Origin: Morella rubra
Lineage: Eukaryota; Streptophyta; Magnoliopsida; Fagales; Myricaceae
Assembly: GCA_003952965.2 (NCBI GenBank)
Contig: RXIC02000066.1
Coordinates: 62,001-126,000 of the forward strand
Direction: 5' to 3'
DNA: 64,000 bases
This document shows positions 1-11,408 of the stretch, one piece after another (positions within the stretch are counted from its first letter, which is position 1; every line of letters starts with the position of its first letter). Under the pieces are notes generated by a model that did no database searches, was not told the DNA's origin, and was given only the letters and a program-made list of their open reading frames with translations. The translations under genes were made by a program, and so were the position numbers.

Positions 1-182
1 GGAAAAAGATAGACAACCTGTTTCCTAAAGAATATACCTAGATACTTAAGGTGGTTCAGCTTCTATCCCACCAAAAGCGCTTGAGTCTTAGTAACAACTC
101 AAATCGTCATCCACTTAGGAAAAAAACAAAAAAAAAACTCAAATCGTCATCCTGTTGATACCCAGAACCTCTCCTTGCGACG

Positions 183-462
183 ATGGCGAGCTCCCCAAGT
201 AGGGTGACAATTATCTCGGCCTTGGCTCGGTTCTGTCTCTTCTTCCTGTTCCTGATCCTGACAGTCGGACTCATTCACCAAGTGCTCGCCCGACCAAAGT
301 CGAGGTCGAAGACGTACCCTCAAATGCGGGCGGGCGCGCCGTTCAAGATCGCCATCTTTGCTGACCTGCATTACGGGGAGAACGGATGGACAGACTGGGG
401 ACCACGACAGGACGTGAACTCTACGAGGGTCATGAGTACCGTCCTGGACGCCGAAACTCCGG
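183..462 (+). pseudogene. orphan first exon of a PAP16-like phosphatase
   Basis: The exon starts with ATG and ends at a good donor (g|gtaaga), in the same phase (1) as exon 1 of the complete gene at 3706. It encodes an N-terminal hydrophobic signal/anchor stretch, then the metallophosphoesterase start [20 protein letters not shown], including the first metal-binding motif DLH. No exon 2 (GDV/GNHDD) follows before the next copy. The upstream 140 bases also resemble the region upstream of 3706 (shared 'taaagaatata' and 'cccaccaaaa' stretches), so promoter and exon 1 were duplicated together. It is best read as a truncated tandem duplicate. It could be expressed, but cannot make a complete enzyme from what is here. 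Confidence 0.8.
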
Positions 463-1506
463 GTAAGATCGATTATCGCTCAACGTACATAAGAGAGATA
501 TGGATTTGTGGTGGCTTGTTTATTATACCTACCATATATAAATTATCTGTATCTATTATAATCATCGAGTTAGGGCTATAAGAAAACCCGAACAGATGAA
601 TGATTCGATAAGGCTGGTTTATGACGGCGGGCAACCTCAGCGACGATCAACCTTCCACTGTTGGCTGTCGCTATGATTCTTACTAGTCCCACAGTTGCTT
701 TAAACGCAATTTTAGACTACATACGACGACATTGGGCCTAGCTACCGCTAGATTGACTGCTGGCACAGTCTTATCTTCTTCCATTAACTTCCTTTATTTG
801 AAGGCCACGATTCGTGGGTCCTATTTATACCACATTCTTCCTTCTACTCAACTCTGCGGTCGTTGGAATTGACATATTCTGCTAATATGTCAATTTTTTG
901 ACAAAATATGTTATTGGCCCGATCAAAATTTTTTAAAAATGTCCCCTCAAACCATTTTTAGCCTTTTAAAAATTTGAAATATAAATTTTGACCTTGAATA
1001 ATTAACAATAACATTTCATTTTTAGTTTGCACAGATTTTAAAAACACATTTAATAGGACTCAAATTCGAGATTCAACTTAAATCTTTAAAAATCTAGATT
1101 TTTTCTTAAAACTCCAACTTTTTAATGGTAAGAAGTTCTGAAAATTAAAAATATATTTATTTCAAAAATAGAGAATATTAGTATTTTCTCCTCTTTTAAT
1201 ATTTTCAAACTTTTTCTTATTTATATTTACTTTATATTATCTCTAGAGTGTCTTTACTGCATACTTAATTTTTTACTAATATAAACATGTGTTATATATT
1301 CTTAGGTCAAGAAAATTCTTTGAGAATATTTTTGATAATCTAAGTTGTATTTATATAATTTTTTTTCATATTTTACATATAGTAAAGTATATAATTTAAA
1401 AATAAAAAATATATTATAATATTATTTTGTCTCTCTTATAGATAAATTTCTAACTCCGCTGGCTGCCTGTAATGTACTGCATCCTTCCTTCTACTCTTAA
1501 CTTTAA
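463..1506. other. AT-rich non-coding stretch after orphan exon
   Basis: I see no coding exon here. The first part may be leftover intron of the truncated PAP copy; from about 880 it becomes very AT-rich. The last nine bases (1498-1506, taactttaa) are the left target-site duplication of the adjacent Mutator-like element. Confidence 0.6.
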
Positions 1507-1785
1507 GGGATAAATGCCAAATTGGTCCTGTGTTATACACAAAAATCGATTTAGTCCATGTGTTACCAAAATGATAAAATTAGTCCCCTTATTCACTCAC
1601 TCGTTTGCCGATGGTCCTCCCTCCCCATTTTGTTCACTGCATCGCCGGAACAAAAACCACGTAAGCCCTAAATGCCACATGTCTGCCACCTCTGCCACGT
1701 AAGCCATTGACTAGTCATGAAAAAAACAAAAAAACCCAGCTCAGGAAATCCTTGGTAACCCGTTTGACCCACTGACCCCTCCTGC
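1507..1785 (+). repeat. left terminal inverted repeat of the MULE
   Basis: It is the inverted counterpart of about 2935-3207. Shared landmarks are the terminal GGGATAAATGCC, an internal 'gataaaattagtcccc' and a 'ttgactagtcatgaaa' segment. The inner edge is approximate. Confidence 0.85.
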
Positions 1786-1997
1786 ACTTTTTCATCCCCA
1801 CAAAAGAACATTTTCTCAAAAGCTTCCCACTTCTCTGTGCCCTAGTCATACCCATTTTCTTCAAAATCTCCCTTTGACGTTGAAGCTTCTCCTCTGGTTC
1901 AGAGTTTCGTCTACCATCTTCTCTGGTTCGTGCCTTTTTTCTGTTCCCCCATCTTCTGGTATTGCACTCGATTCCAAACATTCAACAACTAACAGAC

Positions 1998-2445
1998 ATG
2001 AAATCATCTAGTTCGGCATCCTTTACTTCTGGCGTTGAGGCTTACTTCTGCAACTGTGACCTCCAAGCATCTCTGAAGACATCTTGGACGGAGAGAAATC
2101 CTGGAAGGAGGTTCTTTGGATGTCCAAGATATGGTACAAAATCGGTAAGTATACCTGCTCGATTAAATGTCAAAGTGAAAAAAAACTCAACTCTTTTCTT
2201 ACACAACATTTTGTCCTCTGTTGACTGCACTACAGATGCTACCTCCGTGTGACTATTTTGCTTGGTATGACCCCCTCTTTTGCAAACGGGCAGTTGAGTT
2301 TTTTCCTGGTTTGATAAGAAAAATCAAGTTGTTGGAAGCTGAAGCTCTGAAGCGAAGACAGATTGAGAGAAAGCTGAGGATTTTGTTGGTTGTTTCATGG
2401 GTATTTGCACTGGTTGCAGTTTGTGTGGCCTTAGGACCACTTTAA
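1998..2445 (+). CDS. GRF-type zinc-finger protein carried by the MULE
   Basis: Two exons, 1998-2144 and 2236-2445, joined in phase 0 by a GT-AG intron of 91 bases, give about 118 residues. The N-terminal half is a GRF zinc finger: YFCNCD, then the NPGRRFFGCPRYG core, then CDYFAWYDP after the splice. The C-terminal half is a basic coiled-coil-like stretch (about residues 75-97) ending in one transmembrane helix (LVVSWVFALVAVCVALGPL). This layout matches the plant 'uncharacterized At4g04775-like' family. I chose the ATG at 1998 because upstream in-frame sequence has no ATG. The gene lies wholly inside the MULE repeats. Whether it serves the host or the element is unknown; a nucleic-acid-binding role is inferred from the domain only. 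Confidence 0.8.
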
Positions 2446-2934
2446 TCACAAAGCAAGATGTATAAAACCCATAACCAAATCAGACAAAACAAACCAGCTG
2501 GCACTACGAAACAAAATCCATGTGAATATTTCCTCCTAGTACTAAAAGAATGTCGGCAGAATCAATAACAAATCCAAAAATACTCATATTTTCATGTAGA
2601 AAGCAACTTCCAGCAACTATACTACTATTTTCGTGAACAAAGCAACTACTAGCAACTATAACACATACCTCAACTGTTTCGGCATCTGCTACCTACTTGC
2701 AGAAAACGTATCAAATTGCAGAAAACACCACCACGAGTCATGCGAGGTGCAGAAAATGCGAATAGACACTTCCAAAAATCTGGGCTTCCTTTGATTTGAG
2801 AAATAGAGTTAATCTTCAGTAGAAATTTAGGGCTAGGGCTAGGGATGCTTGCAGAAGGAGATATGTTGTTCAACGAGAGGATTTGGGGATTTTCTTCAAG
2901 GGAAAATAAGTTAGGGTTCGAATGAGGTCCCACT

Positions 2935-3207
2935 TGTGGGATAAGGGTCAGTGGGTCACGCGGGTTACAAAGGATTTCGTGAGCTGAGTTTTTTTGTTGT
3001 TTCATGACTAGTCAATGGCTTACGTGGCAGACATGTGGCATTTAGGGCTTACGTGGTTTTTGTTCCGGTGATATAGTGAACGGAATGAGGAGAAAGGACC
3101 ATCAGCAATCGAGTGAGTGAATAAGGGGACTAATTTTATCATTTTAGTAACACATAGACTAAATCGATTTTTGTGTATACCACATGGACCAATTTGGCAT
3201 TTATCCC
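2935..3207 (-). repeat. right terminal inverted repeat of the MULE
   Basis: Reverse complement of the left arm with scattered substitutions and small indels. It ends at 3207, directly followed by the 9-bp target duplication. Confidence 0.85.
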
Positions 3208-3705
3208 TAACTTTAAATGTTACTTTTTCTTCCTTCAAAATGATTTAGTTTAATGGTCACGTGCAAAACACGTGACGATTAACGGTTTTTTTAACGTGCA
3301 GTAGTAGACGTGCGAGGAAGACGACATCGAAAACGGTCAATTAATGTAAGGATAAAATTGTCCAAACAAAAGTTGCGAGAGTTGGATAACAACAATTTTC
3401 ACTTCAGAAAAAAAAAAAAAGGAATATTAGAATTGCAAACAAGGACAAGCTTTTTCTCTTTGGAGGTTTGAATTTGTTAAAGAAAAGTCAAAGACAGATG
3501 ACCTCTTTATTTTTTATAATTTATTTATTTTAGTACAGTTACAGTAAGCCTGAATTCTAAAGAATATACTCAGAAACAGTGTCGTTTCAGCCTATTTTAG
3601 GCCGTTCCCACCAAAAACACCCACAATATAAGTTAATAACCATCCGAGCTGCCGTCTCGTCGATTCCAAGAACCCGGCCTCGCGACCCTTCTTTGCTATC
3701 CGACT

Positions 3706-6700
3706 ATGGAGAGCTTCCCAAGTCAGCTGGCGATCTTGTCTTTCGCTTGCTTCTCCCTCTACTTCCAGCTCGTCCTGACCATCAGATTCGATCCACAATT
3801 TCTTTCACTACCTACGACGTCGAAGAACCACCTTCAAATGCGGCGGGGTGCGCCGTTTAAGATCGCTCTCTTCGCTGACCTGCACTTTGGGGAGAACGCT
3901 TGGACGGACTGGGGACCACGCCAGGACTTCAACTCCATAAAGGTCATGAATACTGTACTGGACGATGAAAATCCAGGTAATTTTATTTAATAGTATAAAA
4001 TTGCAGCATATTGTTTATACAAAAGTATGTGGGCATCGTGAAAATTTCATCGCTATTGACGGTAAAAAAATTGTAACTTTAACGTAAGAGGTCGCATTTT
4101 TGGGCCTTTGGCTCGTGAGTCAGTACTAGTGCCGTGTAACTAGAACCTCCGTATCTTACTTTCAAAATAGTACCATAGCAATATGATGGCCTTTTAAGTC
4201 AATCTTTTCTCTTCTTTTTTTAATTGATAATGGGATTACGGGATGCTTGTGGGTAATTCATCCTCTGAAGTTTGATTTTGAGTGATCACAGACAGAGCTT
4301 CCACTTTTTGTTCATGTCGCTGAAGTTAGGCTGATATCAGTAATCAAATGACTACTAAACGAAGGAACTTGTATAGGAACCTCAAGAGTTTTTTCTTCGA
4401 ATTCCGCATTTTATACGACTCTTTGCTTTTAAGGAACGTAACAGCTTATTCATTCTGGTATAACATGAGAGGAGGGAAGGAGGGAAGGAAACGGAAATCA
4501 AATGCAGACTGGATCTTTTTCTTATCTACTTTGGATTGGAAGACTGTCAGCAGGACACTATAAAAAAAGTGGAGACACCCTTTTTTTCCGCCTAATTACA
4601 TGATCACATCCTTAAATCACTACTCTTCACCTTCGAAAGCACTGGTCTCCCTGATTGTTTCTCTGAGGTCAATCTACTCTTGCGACCAATATATTATGTA
4701 GTTGGTTAGCGCGTCAGAGGAGCACCCCTGTTAATCCCCTTTGAAGGATTGTCATATGTATTTCTCACGACTACCTGCATCTAATCTCACATCTCGGAAT
4801 GTGTCAGCTCTTCAACATTTTGGTAGCGTAAAATGAACATCTTGTTCTTCGTAAGTTGGCTCACTCTCTTGGTGCCCTCCCTCCCTTATTGGCATTATGT
4901 TCCGTTAACCCGGAGCAAAAATAGTATTACCATCCCCGGTGCCACTTCGACATGAATGATTTTCATTCCCTTTTTGTGGCTACAAATCAGTGGGGGTAGA
5001 CTCGGAAATTATAAAGAGAAAAAGCGGATCATTTCGAAGGCATGAGAACTCTTTGGATTTGTTATTGACGTTTTCAGTTGATATGGTTTTTTTTTCCCCT
5101 GAATGCGACAAGAAGAAATCTCCATTTGCCGTTTCTATTTTCCATCTAATACCAAACTGGCATGCAGCCAACAGGCCATCACCTGTTGACTATCACCTTC
5201 GGGAGATCACAATGTGTTCTGCATGTAACATCCCCCCAATGTTGTGGCTTAGATCACTAGGCTGATCAAACTTAAGTTTTAGTCTGATTGTTATGGACTG
5301 TTTGATATTCTATGCTTATTCCAATGATTGTGCAATTCAAAACAGTTTACACCCACAGGGCTTGGTAGTGGCATCTTTGTGTACTAATATTTTGATTCAT
5401 TGGGATTGTTGTTTCTTTATTTTTTTTTCTGGTTTAAAATTCTAACGAGCTGATTGTAGAGCAGATTTTGTCATATACCTTGGAGATGTCATTACAGCCA
5501 ACAATATGCCAATTGCAAATGCCAGCTTGTATTGGGATCAAGCAATCTCTCCAACAACTTCTAGGGGTATTCCGTTTGCCAGTGTGTTTGGAAACCATGA
5601 TGATGCACCATTTGAATGGCCGACTGAATGGTTTTCAGCCCCTGGAATTCCTCAACTTGTTTGCCCGGCAGCCAAGTCGACATGTTCAGGTTAGCTTGAA
5701 GTTTGAAATGTGGACTAAAAAGCTGGTGGCAACTAGTCTTCACTAGTAGTAGGCACCAAGCCTTGCGTTGTCGCTCTTTCACAGGATTATGATTGGTTTT
5801 CAGACAGCAGCATCTTTGCTGCTGGCCTATTAGAAGCTGAAATGGAGTCCTAGCAATGCTCCTCTAAACAAGGATGAGAAATAATAGAAGTGCAGAACCA
5901 AATGAACTTTTACGAAGAAAACAAATTAAAATCCCTCAAAATTGTCACTTGGACTGTTGTGTTTATAATAGTGTTTATTCACTTATCATCCTTTTTCGCT
6001 CATAAGTTCGGAAAATTGTAGTTTGATCTGGATAATAGACGCAAAAGATGACATCATGTTAACATGCAGTCCTGTAAATATTATAGCATAGAGAGAGTTG
6101 TATTTTTTTTTTGGGGGGGTTGGGGGAGAGAGGGGGGGGGGGGGGTTGGATTTCAAAGATTTTGATCTTAGCTTCTCCCTAATCGGGCCATAATGTCTGG
6201 CAGGTGAAGAAGCATGTAGCTTCAGAGGCACGCCTCGTTTGGAGTTGATGAAACACGAGCTGGACCAAAATGTACCATCTTTTTCTCAAAATGGTCCTAC
6301 AGAACTTTGGCCAAGCGTATCCAACTATGTTCTCCCAGTCTCATCATCAGCTTCTCCAAAGACACCTGTAGTATACCTGTACTTTTTGGATTCTGGTGGT
6401 GGGTCGTATCCAGAAATTATATCAAGTGCCCAAGTAGATTGGTTCCAGAATAAGTCAGCAGAGATCAATCCTGACTCGAGGTAGAAGAATACTTTATTCA
6501 ACTCTCTTTTTAACTACTTTTCATTGCACATTATTTGCTTAGAATACGATATCTTGGAAACAAAAGGTTTAACTACCTTACTTGTGGTTCATTGTGTTTT
6601 ATGGTTGCCAAGGCACAGGAAAAATATAGTTGTAGAAAAATTGGAAACTTGCTTTAAATATTTATTTGATTTCAGAGAAAGTGAAGAAGGAAAAAGGTTG

Positions 6701-7564
6701 ATTCCATTGAGGCAAACAATGGTAATTGTTGATGGCGAGGTTTGGGTTTCCTTCTTTGGAATTGACCCATATCATGAAGCGGATGTGTGAATCCTCCTTT
6801 TCCTTGTTTTGTTCTCTTTTGATATGTTTCCTCCACTATTTTGTCCATCGGATTAACAAGTTGTGTGACAGGGTACCTGAGCTAATATTCTGGCATATTC
6901 CAAGTCAAGCATATAAGAATGTTGCTCCACGGTTTGGAATACACCAGCCTTGCGTGGGCTTAATTAACAAAGAAAGTGTTGCTCCTCAAGAAGCTGAAAC
7001 GGGTATTATGAACCTTCTTGTTAAAAGGCCTTCTGTCAAGGTAAGTTCACAGATAAGCCTGCTTTAACACATAATTATGTACATTTAAACATTCACATAT
7101 ACCTGCATCCACTCCCGTGAAGATGCCTGCTTTCTAGGTAATGACGCACAGAAATGTTAATATTTGAGCAAGCGGGCTTGAAATATCCTAATCCGTTTTT
7201 GCTTGACAAGTCCTCCTAATTGAGTTCCGTGGTTAATGTGCAGTATATGTGCTTAGGTTTCTTGAGTGTCAGAAACCAAATGACTCCATTGCTTTGGATT
7301 CGTGGACCTAAATGGGTTCATGCTGAGTTGTTTCTATTTTCATCGCTGCAGGCAATATTTGTTGGACACAACCATGGATTGGACTGGTGCTGCCCCTACG
7401 AGAAACTCTGGCTGTGCTTTGCTAGACATACTGGCTATGGTGGCTATGGGAGCTGGGCTAGAGGAGCTAGGATTGTAGAAATCACTCAGCAGCCCTTCTC
7501 GGTTAAATCTTGGATAAGGATGGAGGACAATGTAGTCCACAGTAGAGTAGACTTGAGTTCTTAA
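3706..7564 (+). CDS. PAP16: PAP16-like metallophosphoesterase (purple acid phosphatase family)
   Basis: Five exons: 3706-3976, 5462-5689, 6204-6480, 6872-7040 and 7352-7564, with consistent phases and GT-AG borders, giving about 385 residues. An N-terminal hydrophobic segment (about residues 8-27) suggests secretion or anchoring. Metallophosphoesterase motifs appear in order: FADLH (about 56-60), YLGDV (96-100), FGNHDD (133-138), IFWHIP (264-269) and VGHNHG (319-324). The metal-binding D, N and H residues are all present. The tyrosine of the purple GDxxY motif is absent (GDVITA), as in the Arabidopsis PAP14/16 group, often annotated 'probable inactive'. A phosphoester-cleaving role is therefore plausible but unproven. 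The C-terminal part matches PAP16 strongly ([20 protein letters not shown]). Truncated copies lie on both sides. Confidence 0.92.
6106..6146 (+). repeat. T-run followed by long G-runs in PAP16 intron 2
   Basis: A T10 run is followed by G7, GTTGGGGGAGAGAGG and then about 14 consecutive G. The strand could form a G-quadruplex. The near-identical paralogous intron segment at about 24450-24480 has only 'ggttgggcg' here, so the tract expanded or contracted after the duplication. Confidence 0.8.
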
Positions 7565-10500
7565 TTCCTTATATGAAATATTATTTCCAATAAACAGAGA
7601 AGGCGAAGCTGTTGTATATGTATCTAATGAAAATGGGCCACGTTAGTCTTTTTTTTTTCCTTCTCTCCCATCTCTATTTCCGCAAGACACAATATCATTA
7701 GATTCGGGAAAAATTTCACTTTTCATCTCCGACTATTAGGGTTTTACATATTGCACTTCAAATTATTAATTTCGTAATATTTCGTCCGTCAATTATGAGT
7801 CGTTACATTTTGCACTCCTGACTGTTAATTCGGATGGAAATTATTATTTTTATTCAGTGAAATGATGACTTTACTCCCATACAAAATATAATTATAAAAA
7901 AATTATAAGGGTACAATCGTTATTTTATAAAATTAAAATAGTAATTTTTGTCAAATTAACATGCATGTAAATGATTGGTAGATCAGGGATAAAATGTAAC
8001 GAAATTGATATTTTGAGATGCCCAGTATCTGTATTTAGAGAATACTGATGAGGCCAAATATATGAGGGCTGTGTACAGGGAAAATTATATCATCTCCAGC
8101 AAGATTAATTTAGACTTATCCAATTGCGAAAGACATAGCCAAGTGTATTTAACTTTAAATATCTTTGTCCACTGATGAGCCCAGAGGGCTGTGTACAGGG
8201 AATATATCATCTCCAGCAAGATTAATTTAGACTTATCCAATTGCAAAGACATAGCAAGTCTTTCTCCATATCCAGCAACTCTCTGAGTGCTTCTTCGCTT
8301 TAGGTTTCCTCGAGTAATCAGTGTCAGTGTGTTTCAGTGTGAACTTTATCTTAATGCATGGACCATGGCCTATCAAATCAATGTTTCATGGCTCCGCCGC
8401 TGTCAGAAGTTTGGATGAGATTAAGATATCGAAGAAAAAGAATACTGAATCAACTCTGTAGAAGTGAGCATCATAATAACAGTGCAATTTTGTATGAAGT
8501 TATGCAATACATTAATGCAGACAAGTGGGTGGCTGTGCGTGTAATTATAAAGACACTGATGGTACATTACAATAAGAAGAAACTTTTTTGCTTTTGGTAA
8601 GCCAGAAAAGCCTCTTTGCAAGGATAACTTGCTGTTCTAGTGCAGCATGAATTTTTTATATTTTGCATGCTCAGACAGTGAGCTTGTTAAAAATCCAAGT
8701 GATGAAAAAGTGGTTGACCCATGTTCCGGAATTCTATCCAAAAGGCACCTTTACTCAAAACTCAAATAAAGATTGTAATTGTCATCATTTTATTCTTCAT
8801 CAACTATTGTTTAGGAAAGGGCTAAAAGAAGCTAAGCTACAAGAAAGGTAATCGGCTAGTTCTTTTCTGTACCAGATGGACAGTGCAGCAAGTTGCCTAA
8901 CATTCTTCAAGCCAAAAAGCTCTCAGGAAACTTCAGAGTTCATACTAACCTAGTACACCAGTTAGGTTTTATAGCTTATTGCTGAACCCAATGGAACAGG
9001 ATAAGCAAAATTCCTAATTATCAATAGAGTATAAGATAATTTAAATAGGATAAGCAAAATGCCCAGTATTTTCTTTATATCAGTAGCTCTTTTGCTTAAT
9101 TAAGGGTACCGTTTTCTCTATTGAAAAGGTTCGGGTTCCCCATGAAAAAGAAAAGGTTTGGGTTCAAGTCATGGCAATGGAGGGCTTGGAAAGCTACATC
9201 ATTTTGCGTAGTCTGCAATTATTGCCACCTGATAGAAAGAATTTTCTTACAGAACATAGGGAAAAAAAATGAGACGAAGGGCTCTCCTGCTTGGGCCACT
9301 AACAGCTCAAGAGGTACTTTATTCTCATCCTACAAGTTACAACGACAACTCATGGTAGCCAACTTTGTCACGCAAGTTCCTAACCCCCTCCCTCTGAAAA
9401 GCCTCGAGGTAGATACAAATTCATGACTCTTGTCTCTCGGGACATTAAGGCAGCTCAAAAGCCATTTTGCACTATTCTGGGCCACCAAGGGAAGGGAAAG
9501 AGCTAAAGTTCCGTTGTTCAAGACAAGTCAAAACCTGTTCACATGACTAATGATACCGAAAGCAGGAGACCAATGTTGCCATGTCTTTGAATATAAGTGG
9601 TAGACCCGTTATTTTCGTTTTGTATATTTAACCTAAGCTACCTATAATTTAACAAGCATACATCTTTTAACTGATTTTTGAGAATTTGTTTTAGCTTGAA
9701 TATTCCATGCAAAACGGACAGTATTTTCTAGTACAATACTGTAGCAAAATGTCCCAAAATTCTTCTTCTGAAGATGAATTCAAACAAGATTCCAAATCTG
9801 TTTGACAACATTAGGAGTAAGAAATTGCATGACATTGCTTTTACAGGAATGTGAATGTAAAAAGGTGCCCGCATACCCTAATAGCATTTTCTCGATCCCA
9901 TAAACATTGCCTCTGTATGGATTTTCGCATCTCCCTGTTGAAGACAGGATCGTGGGTTTCATAATTTAGATGAAACACGGTGCATGAAATAATGGCTAGC
10001 TCCTAAGTCTAACAAAGTGGTCGGTAAATTAACTGTTGCTTTCCAACTCAAAGAGGTCTTATATTGGACAAGAAGTTCAAAAGAACTCTTACGCAGATGT
10101 CTTCTACCAAAACAAGTGCTTTCATCCCCACAAACAATCACTTATATTGATCGCTGGTATCTTACGTTCTTATCTACGACACTGAAAATGTAGCTCAGAT
10201 TTATTATTCATTAATGGAGCTCAAATAATACTCAAGCATTCGATTCATCCAAATTCAAATCCAAACGCAATAAACAGGAACAGTTTCCGATTTTTCTGAC
10301 TTCTAAAACAATTTTGTTGATCTGATTTAGTGGACTGCTTGTGCAATGAGCATTGTTCAAAGATTTGCCAACTCGAACTAAAGCAAATTTTCTTCTTTTT
10401 TGGGCAGCTCGAGCTTAGTTGGGTGGACTCAAATCCGTTTTCGAGGTTTTTTCTTTTCTTCTTCATTACTTATTTTTCGCCTCCTCTTTTGGTTGGTTGG

Positions 10501-11408
10501 TTGGTTGGCGGGGGAGGAACTGAAGATCAGGTGCAATCACGTAATTTAACAAAAACGGATGTTTGAACTAGTCAGAAGCGGTTGTGAAATTGACAGTTGG
10601 AAAAGAGAGAAAGGGAGGGAGGCACCGGGGACCCTCATGAAGTTGACAGACATTGCTCTTAAGTCACCATGCATCAGTCATCACAATTCACAAATTAAGT
10701 GTCTCTGCATAAGCCTTCTCATACCTCAGACCTCTTTCCACGGAGTACTGAGTTTGCCTTTCCCTACGCTGATAGCTCTTACTTCCGTTCTTACTTTCTG
10801 AGTACATATCATTTGGTCTCTAAAACAGATCAAGCAAAGTCGCAGGAAACCACCCACTAGGGCTTATTGTGGGGCTTACGCATTTTCGAGACCATGAAGT
10901 GAGTCAAGCGTGGACTCGGATGCTTAAAAGGTTTCGTCCTTCTTATGATTTATGTCCTTTCAGGTTAAATCAATGGTGCTTTTCTGTGGCCGACACTTCA
11001 TAGTAAAAGGGAAGATTCTCTGAGTTACTGTATGTTTTATGTTAGTGAGCTTGAGATATATATTCAATTGTTGTTGCACTCCCTTTGTTAAGACACTGAC
11101 TTTTGTGATTCTTTTCCTGGATTGGTTTCACTAATACTTCTGCGTTTACTTATATGACGAAGTGTTTGTATTGGATTTCAATGTTTGCACTTCCAAATTC
11201 GGTCAGACCAAATGGGTTCAATCGAAGGGGGCTTGACAAACGGAAATAGTGTGATAAACAGAGATAGTGGCTTTGTTTCCACTGCCATAAACTTATGTGG
11301 AATAGCTGGTAAATGTTGGGTTTGTTTTTTTCCTCTCAAATGCAGGGTCAGTTGAAGAATACATAATGATGTTGATTAATGTGATGAAAATGATCCTGTA
11401 ACTCTTCA
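7565..11408. other. long intergenic region with local duplications
   Basis: No convincing coding exon is seen. At 8065-8143 and 8186-8254 a stretch beginning 'gagggctgtgtacaggga' is repeated in tandem. A shorter repeat, aggataagcaaaat, occurs near 8998 and 9048. A (GGTT)n tract lies at about 10490-10508. The last 500 bases probably include the promoter and 5' leader of the IQD gene at 11409. Confidence 0.55.
8065..8254. repeat. tandem duplication, two copies of about 75 bases
   Basis: The copies at 8065-8143 and 8186-8254 share 'atcatctccagcaagatta' and following bases with small indels. About 40 unrelated bases separate them. Confidence 0.85.

Larger units (their letters stand above)
1507..3207. 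mobile_element. Mutator-like (MULE) element with long terminal inverted repeats
   Basis: Both ends begin GGGATAAATGCCAAATTGG when read inward, and the inverted similarity runs for about 280 bases (about 1507-1785 and 2935-3207). The element is flanked by an exact 9-bp direct repeat, taactttaa, at 1498-1506 and 3208-3216. Long inverted repeats with a 9-bp target duplication are the hallmark of Mutator-like elements. No MURA transposase is present. Inside is a small two-exon zf-GRF gene, so the element is non-autonomous and Pack-MULE-like. The arms agree closely but not perfectly, which suggests a moderately recent insertion. Confidence 0.92.

Noticed and set aside
6524-6790. 88-codon frame between PAP16 exons 3 and 4
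   Set aside because: It lies in an intron whose borders (6481, 6871) are fixed by phase and by continuity of the PAP16 protein ([10 protein letters not shown]).
8358-8851. Open frames of 60-80 codons on the plus strand
   Set aside because: No recognisable domain, no splice structure, and low-complexity AT-rich composition; they look like chance frames.
9121-9521. Overlapping frames on both strands
   Set aside because: Neither shows a domain or splice context; they look like chance frames.
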